DNA of 64,000 nt from Alteromonadaceae bacterium 2753L.S.0a.02 (lineage in GTDB: Bacteria > Pseudomonadota > Gammaproteobacteria > Pseudomonadales > Cellvibrionaceae): the NCBI GenBank assembly GCA_007827375.1, contig VISH01000001.1:992001-1056000 (forward strand). Reading direction: 5' to 3'. The notes beneath the pieces were generated by a model. The model did not search any database. It had not been told where the DNA came from and saw only the letters and a program-made list of their open reading frames with translations. Position 1 is the stretch's first letter, and every line of letters begins with the position of its first letter. This document shows positions 54,447 to 62,394 of the stretch, piece after piece. The position numbers were made by a program, and so were the translations under genes.

Positions 54447-55712
54447 ATGGTACAGGTGTTGGAAAACAAACCGCGACTCGTGATAGTTGGCAATGGCATG
54501 GCGACAGGGCGTCTACTGGACGAAATCGTTAAACGCGAGCCCACCAAGTTCACCATAAGCGTGGTAGGCGACGAGCCCGAAGGCAGCTATAACCGCATTA
54601 TGCTGTCACCGGTTCTTGCCGGGGAGACCGAACGCAACAGCATCATTCACAAAGATCCAAGTTGGTTCAGCAGCGCGGGTATTCGTTTCGTTGCCGGGCG
54701 CCGCGGCACAAAAATTCTCTGCAATCGCAACCGCTTGCTGCTCGACAACGGTGAACACCTCGATTACGACCACTTGATTATTGCCACAGGGTCGCGCCCC
54801 GCGCGCATCCCAGCGGCAAACCAACAGCTCAACAACATCTATGCATTTCGCACCTTAGTGGATGTCGACACAATTCTCGCAGCCAGCAGTAAGGCTCGCA
54901 CCGCGTTGGTAGTTGGGGGCGGTTTGCTGGGCTTGGAAGCGGCCTACGGGCTCGCCCAAAAAGGCCTGCAGGTCACTCTGGTACACCGCAGCGGATGGCC
55001 GCTGAACCGCCAGTTAGACGCTACCGCTGGCGGCATGTTGCGCGAAGTTATGGAAGCTAAAAACATTCAGTTTGAATTGAATGCTGAAGTAAGCGGCTTT
55101 GTGGGTGAGCACAAACTACAGGCGGCACAATTGAACAACGGCCGCACAATCAACTGTGACATTGCAGTAATCGCCACCGGTATTACCCCGAACAGCGAAC
55201 TGGGCAGCGACAGCGGCCTCGAGTGCGGGCGCGGTATTCAAGTGGACGCCCATCTCACAAGCTCCGTGAGCAACATCAGTGCTATTGGCGAATGTTGTGA
55301 GTTTGAAGGCGAAACTTTCGGCCTGGTCGAGCCTATTTGGCACCAATGCGTCACCCTTGCAGACTGGCTATGTCTCGCAAAATCCACCCCTTTCAACAAT
55401 CCACAGGTGGCCACCAAGCTTAAAGTTTCCGGCGTGCAACTCTATTCTGCTGGCGAGTTCATCACCCGTGCAGAGCACCGCGAAATTGTGCACTGCGACC
55501 CGCAGCACAGGGTGTACCGCAAGCTGTTAATGAACAACAACTCCTTGTGTGGTGTGGTGCTGTTTGGCGATACCCGTGACGGCGCCGAGTATTTCGATTT
55601 ACTGCAAAAGCAACACAACCTGCCTCATTCCCTTGCTGCCATCACACTGGGTAAAAGTTTTCAAAGCCTGGCACTGGTAACGCAGCAACCTCAAGCGGTG
55701 GTTAACCAATGA
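54447..55712 (+). CDS. nasB: FAD/NAD(P)H reductase subunit of assimilatory nitrate reductase
   Basis: This 421-residue flavoprotein has two Rossmann motifs: VIVGNGMATGR for FAD at the N-terminus and ALVVGGGLLGLEAAYGLA for NAD(P)H in the middle. It also has ATGSRP, IAVIATGITPNSELG and AIGECCEFEG, typical of NirB/NasB/NasC-type pyridine-nucleotide reductases. The sirohaem and Rieske parts of nitrite reductase are absent, so it is an electron-transfer subunit. Its stop overlaps the nitrate reductase start (ATGA), so it supplies electrons from NAD(P)H to that enzyme. The symbol follows the Bacillus/Azotobacter-type naming; in Klebsiella the equivalent is NasC. Confidence 0.85.
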   Translation: MVQVLENKPRLVIVGNGMATGRLLDEIVKREPTKFTISVVGDEPEGSYNRIMLSPVLAGETERNSIIHKDPSWFSSAGIRFVAGRRGTKILCNRNRLLLDNGEHLDYDHLIIATGSRPARIPAANQQLNNIYAFRTLVDVDTILAASSKARTALVVGGGLLGLEAAYGLAQKGLQVTLVHRSGWPLNRQLDATAGGMLREVMEAKNIQFELNAEVSGFVGEHKLQAAQLNNGRTINCDIAVIATGITPNSELGSDSGLECGRGIQVDAHLTSSVSNISAIGECCEFEGETFGLVEPIWHQCVTLADWLCLAKSTPFNNPQVATKLKVSGVQLYSAGEFITRAEHREIVHCDPQHRVYRKLLMNNNSLCGVVLFGDTRDGAEYFDLLQKQHNLPHSLAAITLGKSFQSLALVTQQPQAVVNQ

Positions 55713-58408
55713 GCGACTCAAACATTATTACTCACACAGCAAACACTGCGCAGCACCAAACCACTTGCTGCTACTGCGGCGTGGGTTGCGGTGTAACTGC
55801 CGAAGTGGCAGATAATCAGGTCACTGGCGTTTCCGGCAACCAACAACACCCGGCAAACTACGGTCGACTCTGCGTAAAAGGTTCGGCGCTGCATCAAACC
55901 AGCGAATCACCCGATCGCCTGTTAACACCGCTGGTTTATGGGCAGCCCACTGACTGGGATAGTGCGCTGGATTATGCTGCCGGGAAATTCAAACATATCG
56001 TGGCGCAGCACGGCCCCAATGCAGTCGCGTTTTATCTGTCCGGGCAATTGCTTACGGAAGACTACTACGTTGCCAACAAGTTGATGAAAGGCTTCATCGG
56101 CACCGCCAACGTTGATACCAACTCTCGTTTATGCATGGCCGCAGCCACTATCGCCCATAAAAAAGCTTTTGGCTTCGACACTGTTCCCGGGTGCTACGAA
56201 GATTTAGAGATCGCCGATTTGCTGGTGTTGGTGGGCTCCAACACCGCCTACGCGCACCCGGTGATCTATCAACGCATTGCCAAAGCCAAAGCAGAACGCC
56301 CCAACATGAAAGTTGTGGTGATTGACCCACGTCGCACGGCCACCTGTGATATTGCCGATTTGCATTTACCACTGCGCGCCGGTGCCGATGCATTTTTATT
56401 CAACGGCCTACTCGCCTATCTGGCGGAATACAACGGTATTGACCAGCAATTTATTGCTAAGCATTGCGAGGGCTATGAAGCGACCCTGCTCGCGGCCAGA
56501 ACCCAAGTGCCCAATGTGCAACACGCTGCCACCGTGTGCGATTTATCGGTGGAAAAGTTGCAACAGTTTTACGACTGGTTTTTGAAAACCGATAAAGTCG
56601 CAACACTGTTCTCCCAGGGCATTAATCAATCGTCTTCGGGCGTAGATAAAGGCAGCGCCATTATTAATTGCCATTTGGCGAGCGGTAAAATCGGCAAGCC
56701 GGGCGCCACGCCTTTTTCCATTACAGGACAACCCAATGCCATGGGTGGTCGCGAAGTGGGCGGTCTTGCCAATCAGTTAGCGGCCCATATGGGTTATGAC
56801 AACCCGGAGAATATCGAGCGCGTTGCACGCTTCTGGCAAGCGGAAAATATGGCGCAAAAAGAAGGCTTAAAAGCGGTGGAAATGTTTAAGGCGATTCACC
56901 GTGGCGAGATTAAAGCCGTGTGGATTATGGCCACCAACCCAGTGGTGAGCATGCCCGATGCCAATTTTATTCGCGAGGCTCTCGGTAAATGCGAACTGGT
57001 AATCGTAAGCGAATGTATAGCCAACACCGACACCGCAAAACTCGCCCAGGTGGTACTTCCCTCCACAACCTGGAGTGAAAAACACGGCATGGTGACCAAT
57101 TCTGAACGCTGCATGTCGCTCCAAAAAGGTATCGTGGCTGCACCTGGTGCTGCCCTGCACGATTGGGATATCGTATGTCGCTTCGCACGTAAAATGGGTT
57201 TCAATAAGGGTTTCAATTACCAACACCCGGTGGAAATTTTTCGCGAACATGCGGCACTTTCCGGTTACGAAAATAACGGCACTCGTGACTTTGATATTTC
57301 CCACTACGAAAACATTTCGACCGAGGATTACGAAAACTTTCGACCCGTTCAGTGGCCGGTAAAAACCGGCTGCGAACAGGGTACTGCGCGCATGTTTGGC
57401 GACGGCAAATTTTTTACACCCAGCCAGTGCGCGCAACTGATTCCAATAACGGCACAATTTCCCAAAAAACCGCCCCGTGAAAACCAGTTGATTATGAATA
57501 CCGGGCGCATCCGTGATCAATGGCACACCATGAGCCGCACGGGCAATGCCGCAAAACTTATGGGTCACATTGACGAGCCCTTTATCGATATTCACCCGCA
57601 CGACGCACGCAGATTCAAACTGAAAGAGGGCGAATTGGCGGTGCTTGAAAACCTCAACACCCGTTATTTTGGTCGCGTGAAACTGAACGATGGCCAGCGA
57701 CAGGGCGAGTGTTTTGTGCCCATGCATTGGAACGAACGTTTCGCCAGCAGCAGTCGCGCCGATGCGTTGGTAAATGCCATTACCGATCCGCTGTGCGGCC
57801 AACCGGAGTTCAAACATTCACCCGTAACGGTGAGCGCGTACAACCCTATTTGGCAGGGTTTCCTGCACAGCACCGAAGAACTCACCCCAGATACCGAGTA
57901 CTGGTGCAAAATACTCCTCGATAAGGGCGTTAAATATCGCCTGGCTGAGAAAAAAGAGCGCGACTGGATGGCATGGCTGAAAACACTTTTCCCAGCTATT
58001 CGCGATTGGGTTGATATTCGCGATTCACACCATGCGTTTTACACTGCAGCCGGTTTTAATGAGGGCAGACTCGCCGTAGCACTTCACGTTGCGCGCGATA
58101 AACACGAGTTAGCGGAAAACCGCTGGCTCGATGACAAACTCGGCGAGGTTTGCACCCTCAACGACCGCTTCGCTGTTTTGGCAGGACATGGCGGCAGCGG
58201 CGTGGAAGACATCGGTAACATTGTGTGCTCCTGCTACCAAATTGGCGAAAAGCAAATTCAAAAGGCGATTCAAAACGGCTGTGGTAGTGCCGTAGAACTG
58301 GGGGAGAAGCTCAAATGCGGTACCAATTGCGGTTCCTGTATTCCTGAGTTAAACAGCCTGGTGGCAAACTTTGCAGGTGACTTAAACCCTGCCGCTTCAG
58401 ACGCCTAA
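55709..58408 (+). CDS. nasA: Assimilatory nitrate reductase catalytic subunit
   Basis: This 899-residue cytoplasmic molybdoenzyme reduces nitrate to nitrite for nitrogen assimilation. The N-terminal [4Fe-4S] ligands are Cys20, Cys23, Cys27 and Cys55 (CYCGVGCGV, GRLCVKG). The molybdenum-bound Cys is Cys142 in TNSRLCMAAA, as in Nap/Nas enzymes. The molybdopterin-guanine-dinucleotide domains follow (VFTITGQPNAMGGREVGG-like segment near residue 330-345; MNTGRIRDQWHTMSRTG). A C-terminal BFD-like [2Fe-2S] domain has Cys840, Cys842, Cys874 and Cys877. No signal peptide. The start overlaps the reductase subunit gene. Nitrate transporter and nitrite reductase genes are not in this window. Confidence 0.93.
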   Translation: MSDSNIITHTANTAQHQTTCCYCGVGCGVTAEVADNQVTGVSGNQQHPANYGRLCVKGSALHQTSESPDRLLTPLVYGQPTDWDSALDYAAGKFKHIVAQHGPNAVAFYLSGQLLTEDYYVANKLMKGFIGTANVDTNSRLCMAAATIAHKKAFGFDTVPGCYEDLEIADLLVLVGSNTAYAHPVIYQRIAKAKAERPNMKVVVIDPRRTATCDIADLHLPLRAGADAFLFNGLLAYLAEYNGIDQQFIAKHCEGYEATLLAARTQVPNVQHAATVCDLSVEKLQQFYDWFLKTDKVATLFSQGINQSSSGVDKGSAIINCHLASGKIGKPGATPFSITGQPNAMGGREVGGLANQLAAHMGYDNPENIERVARFWQAENMAQKEGLKAVEMFKAIHRGEIKAVWIMATNPVVSMPDANFIREALGKCELVIVSECIANTDTAKLAQVVLPSTTWSEKHGMVTNSERCMSLQKGIVAAPGAALHDWDIVCRFARKMGFNKGFNYQHPVEIFREHAALSGYENNGTRDFDISHYENISTEDYENFRPVQWPVKTGCEQGTARMFGDGKFFTPSQCAQLIPITAQFPKKPPRENQLIMNTGRIRDQWHTMSRTGNAAKLMGHIDEPFIDIHPHDARRFKLKEGELAVLENLNTRYFGRVKLNDGQRQGECFVPMHWNERFASSSRADALVNAITDPLCGQPEFKHSPVTVSAYNPIWQGFLHSTEELTPDTEYWCKILLDKGVKYRLAEKKERDWMAWLKTLFPAIRDWVDIRDSHHAFYTAAGFNEGRLAVALHVARDKHELAENRWLDDKLGEVCTLNDRFAVLAGHGGSGVEDIGNIVCSCYQIGEKQIQKAIQNGCGSAVELGEKLKCGTNCGSCIPELNSLVANFAGDLNPAASDA

Positions 58409-58441
58409 GCTCGCAGCCAATTAACGCGCTTATGAAAATTA

Positions 58442-58465
58442 ACCCGCCGCGAATTATTGGCGGGT
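58442..58465. terminator. Terminator-like hairpin after nasA
   Basis: ACCCGCC and GGCGGGT form a perfect 7-bp GC-rich stem with a 10-nt loop, 33 bases after the nasA stop. It lacks a T-run, so it may act as a weak or factor-aided terminator. Confidence 0.55.
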
Positions 58466-58547
58466 GAAACCTCCTATTTAACACTCTGTTACGCCTCTGT
58501 TCAGGTTCGCCTGTTAAAGTACGCGTGATTATTCATGGAGGACTCAC

Positions 58548-59252
58548 ATGTTCACTTACCGCGTTTCACTCATTGCGGCCAGCCTTGCAATCGCCATTGC
58601 CACTGGCTGCAGTACTACAGAATCATCACACGTTGTAGAAACCCAAAAGGTCGAAACCTATCGCACCGATTATCAAGGCGTAAAAACCACCCTAGCCGTT
58701 GCTAAGTTTGAAAACCGCTCCGATTACCTGCGCGGCATTTTTTCCACGGGTACCGATCAACTTAGCACCCAGGCGAAAACCATCTTAAAAACCCATCTGC
58801 AACAAACCAACCGCTTTAAAATTGTTGATCGCGACAATATGGAAGAAATAAAGCTGGAAGCGGATATTCGCGGCCAAAAGCAGGAATTAAGCGGTGCGCG
58901 ATATGCCATTACCGGCGCCGTATCAGAGTTCGGCCGCAAGACCGTCGGCGATCAACAATTGTTTGGCATAATCGGCTCAGGCAAAACCCAAGTGGCCTAC
59001 GCCAAAGTCATGCTCAATGTGGTGGATGTGTACACCTCAGAAATTATTTATTCCACCCAGGGAGCTGGCGAATATGCGCTCAGCGAGCGTGAAGTGCTGG
59101 GTTTTGGCAGTAACGCCGGTTACGACTCTACCTTGAACGGAAAGGTGCTCAACCTGGCCATTACTGAAGCTGTTAATAATATTGTGCGCGACCTGGAAAA
59201 TAAAAACTTAACACTGGTTGCCAGTCTCACACATTCAAGCCAAATAATGTAG
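58548..59252 (+). CDS. CsgG/LpoB-like lipoprotein
   Basis: The 234-residue protein starts behind GGAGG and has a lipobox (IAIATGC, Cys21). The mature domain shows the CsgG-type fold: KTTLAVAKFENRSDYLRG, KTHLQQTNRFKIVDRDN, ARYAITGAVSEFGRK, VMLNVVDVYTSEIIYSTQG. In curli systems CsgG forms the secretion pore, but in this three-gene context (with DUF4810 and DUF799) it is a small envelope lipoprotein whose role is not settled. The same trio occurs in Neisseria as GNA1164-GNA1163-GNA1162. It probably acts at the outer membrane or periplasm. Confidence 0.87.
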   Translation: MFTYRVSLIAASLAIAIATGCSTTESSHVVETQKVETYRTDYQGVKTTLAVAKFENRSDYLRGIFSTGTDQLSTQAKTILKTHLQQTNRFKIVDRDNMEEIKLEADIRGQKQELSGARYAITGAVSEFGRKTVGDQQLFGIIGSGKTQVAYAKVMLNVVDVYTSEIIYSTQGAGEYALSEREVLGFGSNAGYDSTLNGKVLNLAITEAVNNIVRDLENKNLTLVASLTHSSQIM

Positions 59253-59264
59253 CGACCCGAATAC

Positions 59265-59633
59265 ATGCGCAAACTATTCCTGTTGAGCCTGCTCGGATGC
59301 CTGGCCGCGTGTACCAATACGCCAACCCAAAATCTCTATTATTGGGGTGATTATGAACAACTCATATACGATTGGTATCACAAACCCGGCTCGGCGGTTC
59401 CCTCCGAACAGATCTATAAACTGAATGAGGTAATCAGCCGTGCCGAGCAGGAAGGCAAAGCCGTTGCACCGGGTATTTTTGCTCAACTGGGGATGATGTA
59501 TGCGATGGTTGGCAATCCCGCCGCTGCCGAACAGGCATTTCGAGAGGAAAAAGCGCGCTTTCCTGAGTCGGCGGTGTTTATTGATGGCTTGCTGGAACGT
59601 TCCCAGAAAATACGCGCGGGGCAAAGTATATGA
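59265..59633 (+). CDS. DUF4810-family lipoprotein
   Basis: The 122-residue protein has a lipobox (LLGCLAAC, Cys16) and the family features: LYYWGDYEQLIYDWY near the mature N-terminus, and a TPR-like helix pair (LGMMYAMVGNPAAAEQAFRE) with FPESAVFIDGLL at the end. It begins 12 nt after the CsgG-like gene and overlaps the DUF799 gene by ATGA. These three always travel together and presumably form an envelope complex (established gene-cluster association; function open). Confidence 0.88.
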   Translation: MRKLFLLSLLGCLAACTNTPTQNLYYWGDYEQLIYDWYHKPGSAVPSEQIYKLNEVISRAEQEGKAVAPGIFAQLGMMYAMVGNPAAAEQAFREEKARFPESAVFIDGLLERSQKIRAGQSI

Positions 59634-60280
59634 ACGCATTGCGTTTAATCGTTGGCCTGGCTTTATTTGCAGTATTGGGTACGGGCTGCACCACAGTCAC
59701 CGAACCCGACTACTCCGATGTTTTTGCCAGCGCGCCGGCTTCCATTTTAATTCTGCCGCCACTCAATAATTCAGTCGACGTGGAAGCCAGCTACACTTTT
59801 CTTGCCGCCGCCAGTCGACCTTTTGCCGAAAAAGGCTATTACGTATTTCCGGTGTCGGTTATCGATAATTTTATGAAAGAAAACGGGTTACCAACACCCG
59901 GTGAAATGCAAGCGGTACCTATTGGAAAATTACGTGAACACATCGGTGCCGACACGGTGCTTTACGTCACCATAAATAACTGGGGCCAGAAGTTTCATAT
60001 TATTTCGTCCGACACCGTAGTGAGTGCGAGTATGCGTTTGGTGGATGCCCGTACCGGCGACCAATTGTGGCAAGGTAACGCCTACGCGCAATCATCCTCG
60101 TCGTCGGGCAGCGGCAGTATTTTGGAAAGCATTGTTAACGCAGTGATCGATCAGGTAAGCGACACCCTAAGTGATGCCACCTACCCCTTGGCCAAAAGTG
60201 CAGTGCACGCTTCAGTGAATAAAAGTAAAGGCGGTTTGCCGAAAGGGCCTTACCGCTACCGCCTGGAGCATATGCAATAA
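59630..60280 (+). CDS. DUF799 / GNA1162-family lipoprotein
   Basis: The 216-residue protein has a lipobox (AVLGTGC, Cys20) and the GNA1162-like domain: ASILILPPLNNSVDVEASYT, YYVFPVSVIDNFMKENGLPT, ADTVLYVTINNWGQKF, MRLVDARTGDQLWQGNAYA. It is related in fold to TolB/CsgG-like nucleotide-free domains. It ends the CsgG-DUF4810-DUF799 operon and has an ATGA overlap with the previous gene. It is exposed in the periplasm or outer membrane; function unknown. Confidence 0.88.
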   Translation: MNALRLIVGLALFAVLGTGCTTVTEPDYSDVFASAPASILILPPLNNSVDVEASYTFLAAASRPFAEKGYYVFPVSVIDNFMKENGLPTPGEMQAVPIGKLREHIGADTVLYVTINNWGQKFHIISSDTVVSASMRLVDARTGDQLWQGNAYAQSSSSSGSGSILESIVNAVIDQVSDTLSDATYPLAKSAVHASVNKSKGGLPKGPYRYRLEHMQ

Positions 60281-60281
60281 A

Positions 60282-60309
60282 TTAACGCTTAACGCTTAAC
60301 GCTTAACGC
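60282..60309. repeat. Four tandem copies of TTAACGC
   Basis: A 7-bp unit is repeated four times without change, directly after the DUF799 stop. The last copy contains the stop codon of the GST gene on the other strand. Slippage here would shift the position of that stop but not the protein sequence. Confidence 0.85.
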
Positions 60310-60929
60310 TCCAATCGTGTGTGTGCACGCGCAACCACGTCGCTCACTTTAAGCTTTTCAAACCACGCCGCTGTTTTGGGGTAATCCGCCAGAGAGATTT
60401 CAGCCTTTACCCCCAGCTCGAAGTACGCATAGGCGATATAGTCAGCAACACTGGGCGCCCCGCCAGCTAGATGGCTGGTTTTCGCAAGTTGCGCTTCCAC
60501 CACCGGCAACTGTTCCACTATAAATCCCTCAGCTTCCTGCAATACTGCAACTTTGGGTTCTCCCAAACCAATCATGCCGCGCATATATTTTTCGAACGCA
60601 TAGGCCGCCAGCCAGCGCCCCAAGTGATTTGTGAAAAAGTTCAGCCATTGATCCACCACTGCACGGGGGTATGGAGCGCTGGGGTAGAGGGGTGACTGGG
60701 TTACATTGGCGAGGTAGGTACAAATGGTGTTCGATTCGAACAGTGATTTACCGTCATGCTCCAGCGTGGGAAGCTTACCCAGGGGGTGGCGCTCCAGATG
60801 CTCGGGCGTTTTGTGCTCACCTCCGGCGAGATTCATTTCGGTGTACTGATAATCGAGCCCCAAAGCTTCAGCAACATACAGGGTTTTAGTGGTATTGGCA
60901 GAAAAATTAATGCCGCGAATGTGATACAT
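60303..60929 (-). CDS. Glutathione S-transferase
   Basis: The ATG at 60929 is chosen because AAGGAGGAG lies just upstream and the thioredoxin-like fold begins there; the open frame extends further but into the regulator's control region. The product has 208 residues. The N-terminal thioredoxin-like domain shows YHIRGINFSANT (candidate catalytic Ser/Asn) and the glutathione-binding HPLGKLPTLEHDGKSLFESN. The C-terminal helical domain has SHLAGGAPSVADYIAYAY, the conserved folding motif. It conjugates or reduces electrophiles with glutathione. It is divergent from an HxlR regulator with two operator-like repeats between them. Confidence 0.9.
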   Translation of the reverse strand: MYHIRGINFSANTTKTLYVAEALGLDYQYTEMNLAGGEHKTPEHLERHPLGKLPTLEHDGKSLFESNTICTYLANVTQSPLYPSAPYPRAVVDQWLNFFTNHLGRWLAAYAFEKYMRGMIGLGEPKVAVLQEAEGFIVEQLPVVEAQLAKTSHLAGGAPSVADYIAYAYFELGVKAEISLADYPKTAAWFEKLKVSDVVARAHTRLER

Positions 60930-60956
60930 GGGAACTCCTCCTTGGCGATGATTTAG

Positions 60957-61015
60957 GTGACTTGCATTTAACAAGTCACATAGCCTACGCGAGTCACTTT
61001 TATTATGCAAGTTAC
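60957..61015. promoter_or_regulatory. Twin operators between GST and HxlR genes
   Basis: Two 23-bp dyads with the pattern GT(G/C)ACTTN4ATTN3CAAGT(C/T)AC occur at 60957-60979 and 60993-61015, 36 bases apart. A third dyad, CAAGTT-ACA-AACTTG (61008-61022), overlaps the second. They fill the control region of the divergent GST/HxlR pair and are the likely HxlR binding sites. Confidence 0.7.
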
Positions 61016-61029
61016 AAACTTGTGATAGC

Positions 61030-61434
61030 ATGATGAACATGACCGAAGAAACCAAACCCATCTGCCCAACCGGGCAGCGATCCTGCTGTCCGCTGTCGAG
61101 CACGCTCGATATTGTCGGCGACAAATGGACCTTGTTAGTACTGCGCGATATGTTGGTTTTTAAGAAGCAGGTGTTTGGTGAGTTTTTGGAATCGCCCGAA
61201 GGTATCTCTACCAACATTCTTACCGACCGCTTAAAGAAATTGGAAGGTTTCGGCTTGATCACCAAAAACGCGTATCAGCAAAAGCCTGTGCGCTATCAAT
61301 ATCAGCTTACAGATTTGGGCTTGACCTTGCGGCCATTGATGTTTGAGATGTCCCGCTGGGGGCGCGAACATCTCGCCAACACCAAAACCCTGCCGCCAGA
61401 CAAACAGGCCGCTTACACAGAACCTACTGGTTGA
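61030..61434 (+). CDS. HxlR-family winged-helix regulator
   Basis: This 134-residue protein has the HxlR domain: CPLSSTLDIVGDKWTLLVLR, FLESPEGISTNILTDRLKKL, KPVRYQYQLTDLG. Two cysteine-containing motifs (ICPTGQRSCCPLS) precede the helix-turn-helix. A conserved Cys in this place is the redox or electrophile sensor in YodB/HypR-type members, so quinone or electrophile sensing is plausible. That would fit its divergent GST target. It overlaps the convergent thioredoxin-like gene by 11 nt. Confidence 0.9.
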   Translation: MMNMTEETKPICPTGQRSCCPLSSTLDIVGDKWTLLVLRDMLVFKKQVFGEFLESPEGISTNILTDRLKKLEGFGLITKNAYQQKPVRYQYQLTDLGLTLRPLMFEMSRWGREHLANTKTLPPDKQAAYTEPTG

Positions 61435-61765
61435 GCACACCGGCGATTTGCTGTTCTAGGGCAGCGGCGTCGTTGAACTGCAAGGCGCGTATAACCTCCT
61501 CACCATTTTGATACAGCACCAGGGCAGGGTAGTCCATGATGCGCAGGGAAACGAAACTGCGATTGCTGTAATCCACCGAGGCGGGCACCTGTAACTTATA
61601 TTTGGAACGGTACTCCGCCAACTCTGCTTCTCCGGTCCAGAGACGGCTGACCACAACCTGCCAACTTAACTGTGGAAAGCGCTTTGCGAGCCCGTCGATG
61701 TTGCGGTTGGCCGCACTGCAGGTGTCGCTCATCACCGGGCGGGTTTTTCCCCAATACCAGTCGCA
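61424..61765 (-). pseudogene. Continuation of the thioredoxin-like gene beyond an in-frame TGA
   Basis: After the TGA at 61766-61768 the same frame stays open for another 113 codons: CDWYWGKTRPVMSDTCSAAN and on to RLWTGEAELAEYRSKYKLQ, FVSLRIMDYPALVLYQNGEE. It completes a second thioredoxin-like domain whose first strand (NGAVLYTAT) lies before the TGA. It could be made separately from GTG/ATG at 61735/61732, but that product would lack the first strand and active-site region. TGG to TGA (Trp of a WC motif) is the simplest origin; TGA decoding as selenocysteine is the alternative. Confidence 0.65.
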
Positions 61766-62326
61766 TCAGGTCGCCGTGTACAGTACCGCGCCGTTTTTTG
61801 GCAATTGCGGCGCCGCAACATCCTGTGCAACGGCCAGGCTATCAGCCTCTAAATCGGGCCTTCGAGAAGCTAAATCGGCCAAGACTTCATCGAGTTTGGT
61901 ATAAGCATTGTGGCCCCCGTGTACTGTGTTGCCCTGCGGTGTGATGAGCAGGTGTAAGGGTGTGCCTAGTAGCTGTACCGCTGTGGCAACCTGACCATGG
62001 GTGTCTACCAATACCGGCATGGTTAAGCCAAATTGTTCAATCACTTTTTCGATATCTGTCGCTTGATCGTTGACACCCAAATTAACAGCGACAACCGAAA
62101 TCTGCTTACCGTACTTTTTCTGCACCCCCTCAAAATGAGGCATTTGTGCCATACACGGCTGACACCAGGTTGCCCAAAATTTTACGTACAGCGGTTTATG
62201 GTTCGCCAGTTGTTGCAGGCTTTGCCATTCACCAGCTAGTGTTTGCAGTTTGAGGTCTTCCATACCTTGCGTCCAAGCGGCTAGCGGTGACAACAACAAG
62301 ACCAGGACGCACAGTCGTTTAAACAT
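61766..62326 (-). CDS. TlpA-like periplasmic thioredoxin, interrupted by TGA
   Basis: ATG 62326 follows AGGAAAGG and opens with a signal peptide (RLCVLVLLLSPLAAWTQG); the open frame upstream is not used. The 186 residues contain a TlpA/ResA-type thioredoxin domain with the active site KFWATWCQPCMAQMPHF and the cis-Pro segment LLGTPLHLLITPQG. It ends ...NGAVLYTAT at a TGA, but the reading frame continues for 113 codons into the second thioredoxin-like domain (61424-61765). The first domain could work alone as a periplasmic disulfide reductase. The gene is divergent from an AraC regulator. Confidence 0.82.
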   Translation of the reverse strand: MFKRLCVLVLLLSPLAAWTQGMEDLKLQTLAGEWQSLQQLANHKPLYVKFWATWCQPCMAQMPHFEGVQKKYGKQISVVAVNLGVNDQATDIEKVIEQFGLTMPVLVDTHGQVATAVQLLGTPLHLLITPQGNTVHGGHNAYTKLDEVLADLASRRPDLEADSLAVAQDVAAPQLPKNGAVLYTAT

Positions 62327-62394
62327 CCTTTCCTCCAGGGGGTTCGTTTCATTTGCGCGAGTATAAATATGGGCAACTGCCAGGGATTGTATAA

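Noticed and set aside
56867..57817. 316-codon open frame on the minus strand inside nasA
   Set aside because: It lies entirely antisense to a well-supported molybdoenzyme gene and has no recognisable protein character; it is a by-product of codon usage.
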